This document shows, piece after piece, positions 12,299 through 12,385 of a DNA stretch of 12,385 bases. Each line of letters opens with the position of its first letter. The first letter of the stretch is position 1. Below the pieces are notes generated by a model. That model did not search any database. It had not been told where the DNA came from and was given only the letters and a program-made list of their open reading frames with translations. A program made the translations under genes and the position numbers. Origin of the DNA: Candidatus Sulfotelmatobacter sp. (GTDB lineage Bacteria; Acidobacteriota; Terriglobia; Terriglobales; SbA1). The DNA is taken from contig JASLEQ010000767.1 in the NCBI GenBank assembly GCA_030151135.1, positions 1 through 12,385 on the forward strand, in the 5' to 3' direction.

Positions 12299-12385
12299 GA
12301 TATGTGACGCTGATTTTGTTGTATACGAAAACGAACTTCTTCGGCTGCGGCACGCCGAAATCAGTCTTCCTGATGAACGATACTG

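Overview
The window looks like a housekeeping stretch of a moderately GC-rich bacterial chromosome, most likely an acidobacterium (Terriglobia/Koribacter-like). That assignment is an inference from gene repertoire, protein style and recurring TGCTAnAnT extended -10 elements; no rRNA or other taxonomic marker is present. I see no mobile element, phage gene, CRISPR array, tRNA or rRNA.

Layout. (1) 1-594, minus: 5' part of a quinone-oxidoreductase-like MDR enzyme, cut by the window edge. (2) 595-872: divergent intergenic region with GC-rich inverted-repeat arms. (3) 873-3457, plus: a membrane PIN-TRAM protein (YacL type), a strong intrinsic terminator, then ispD and ispF of the MEP isoprenoid pathway. 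IspD and IspF catalyse the third and fifth MEP steps. The gap between them holds a 48-codon ORF that overlaps both neighbours by ATGA. (4) 3464-4640, minus: a MerR-family regulator and a peptidase C26 (gamma-glutamyl-GABA hydrolase type) gene, convergent with ispF. (5) 4733-4987, minus: a compact transcription unit with a consensus-like promoter, a leader with short palindromes, a 12-codon lysine-rich ORF with a Shine-Dalgarno, and a terminator. It could be a small-peptide gene, a small RNA, or both. (6) 5094-7668, plus: a hydantoinase B/oxoprolinase-type protein without a HyuA partner in the window, then a small membrane protein and a DinB/DUF1572-like protein, closely spaced as an operon.

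(7) 7761-10850, plus: threonine catabolism. Threonine 3-dehydrogenase (tdh) and 2-amino-3-ketobutyrate CoA ligase (kbl) convert L-threonine to glycine and acetyl-CoA. An uncharacterised 159-residue protein lies between them. The kbl upstream region is AT-rich and carries a perfect 22-bp and a perfect 14-bp palindrome, which suggests separate control of kbl. (8) 10926-12287, minus: a multi-pass membrane M48 zinc protease of the Ste24/CAAX type, convergent with kbl.

The observations most worth following are the small lysine-rich unit at 4733-4987, the ATGA-coupled small ORF between ispD and ispF, the start codons placed 6-11 nt after extended -10 elements (predicted leaderless mRNAs for the MDR gene, hyuB and ispD), and the 22-bp palindrome before kbl.
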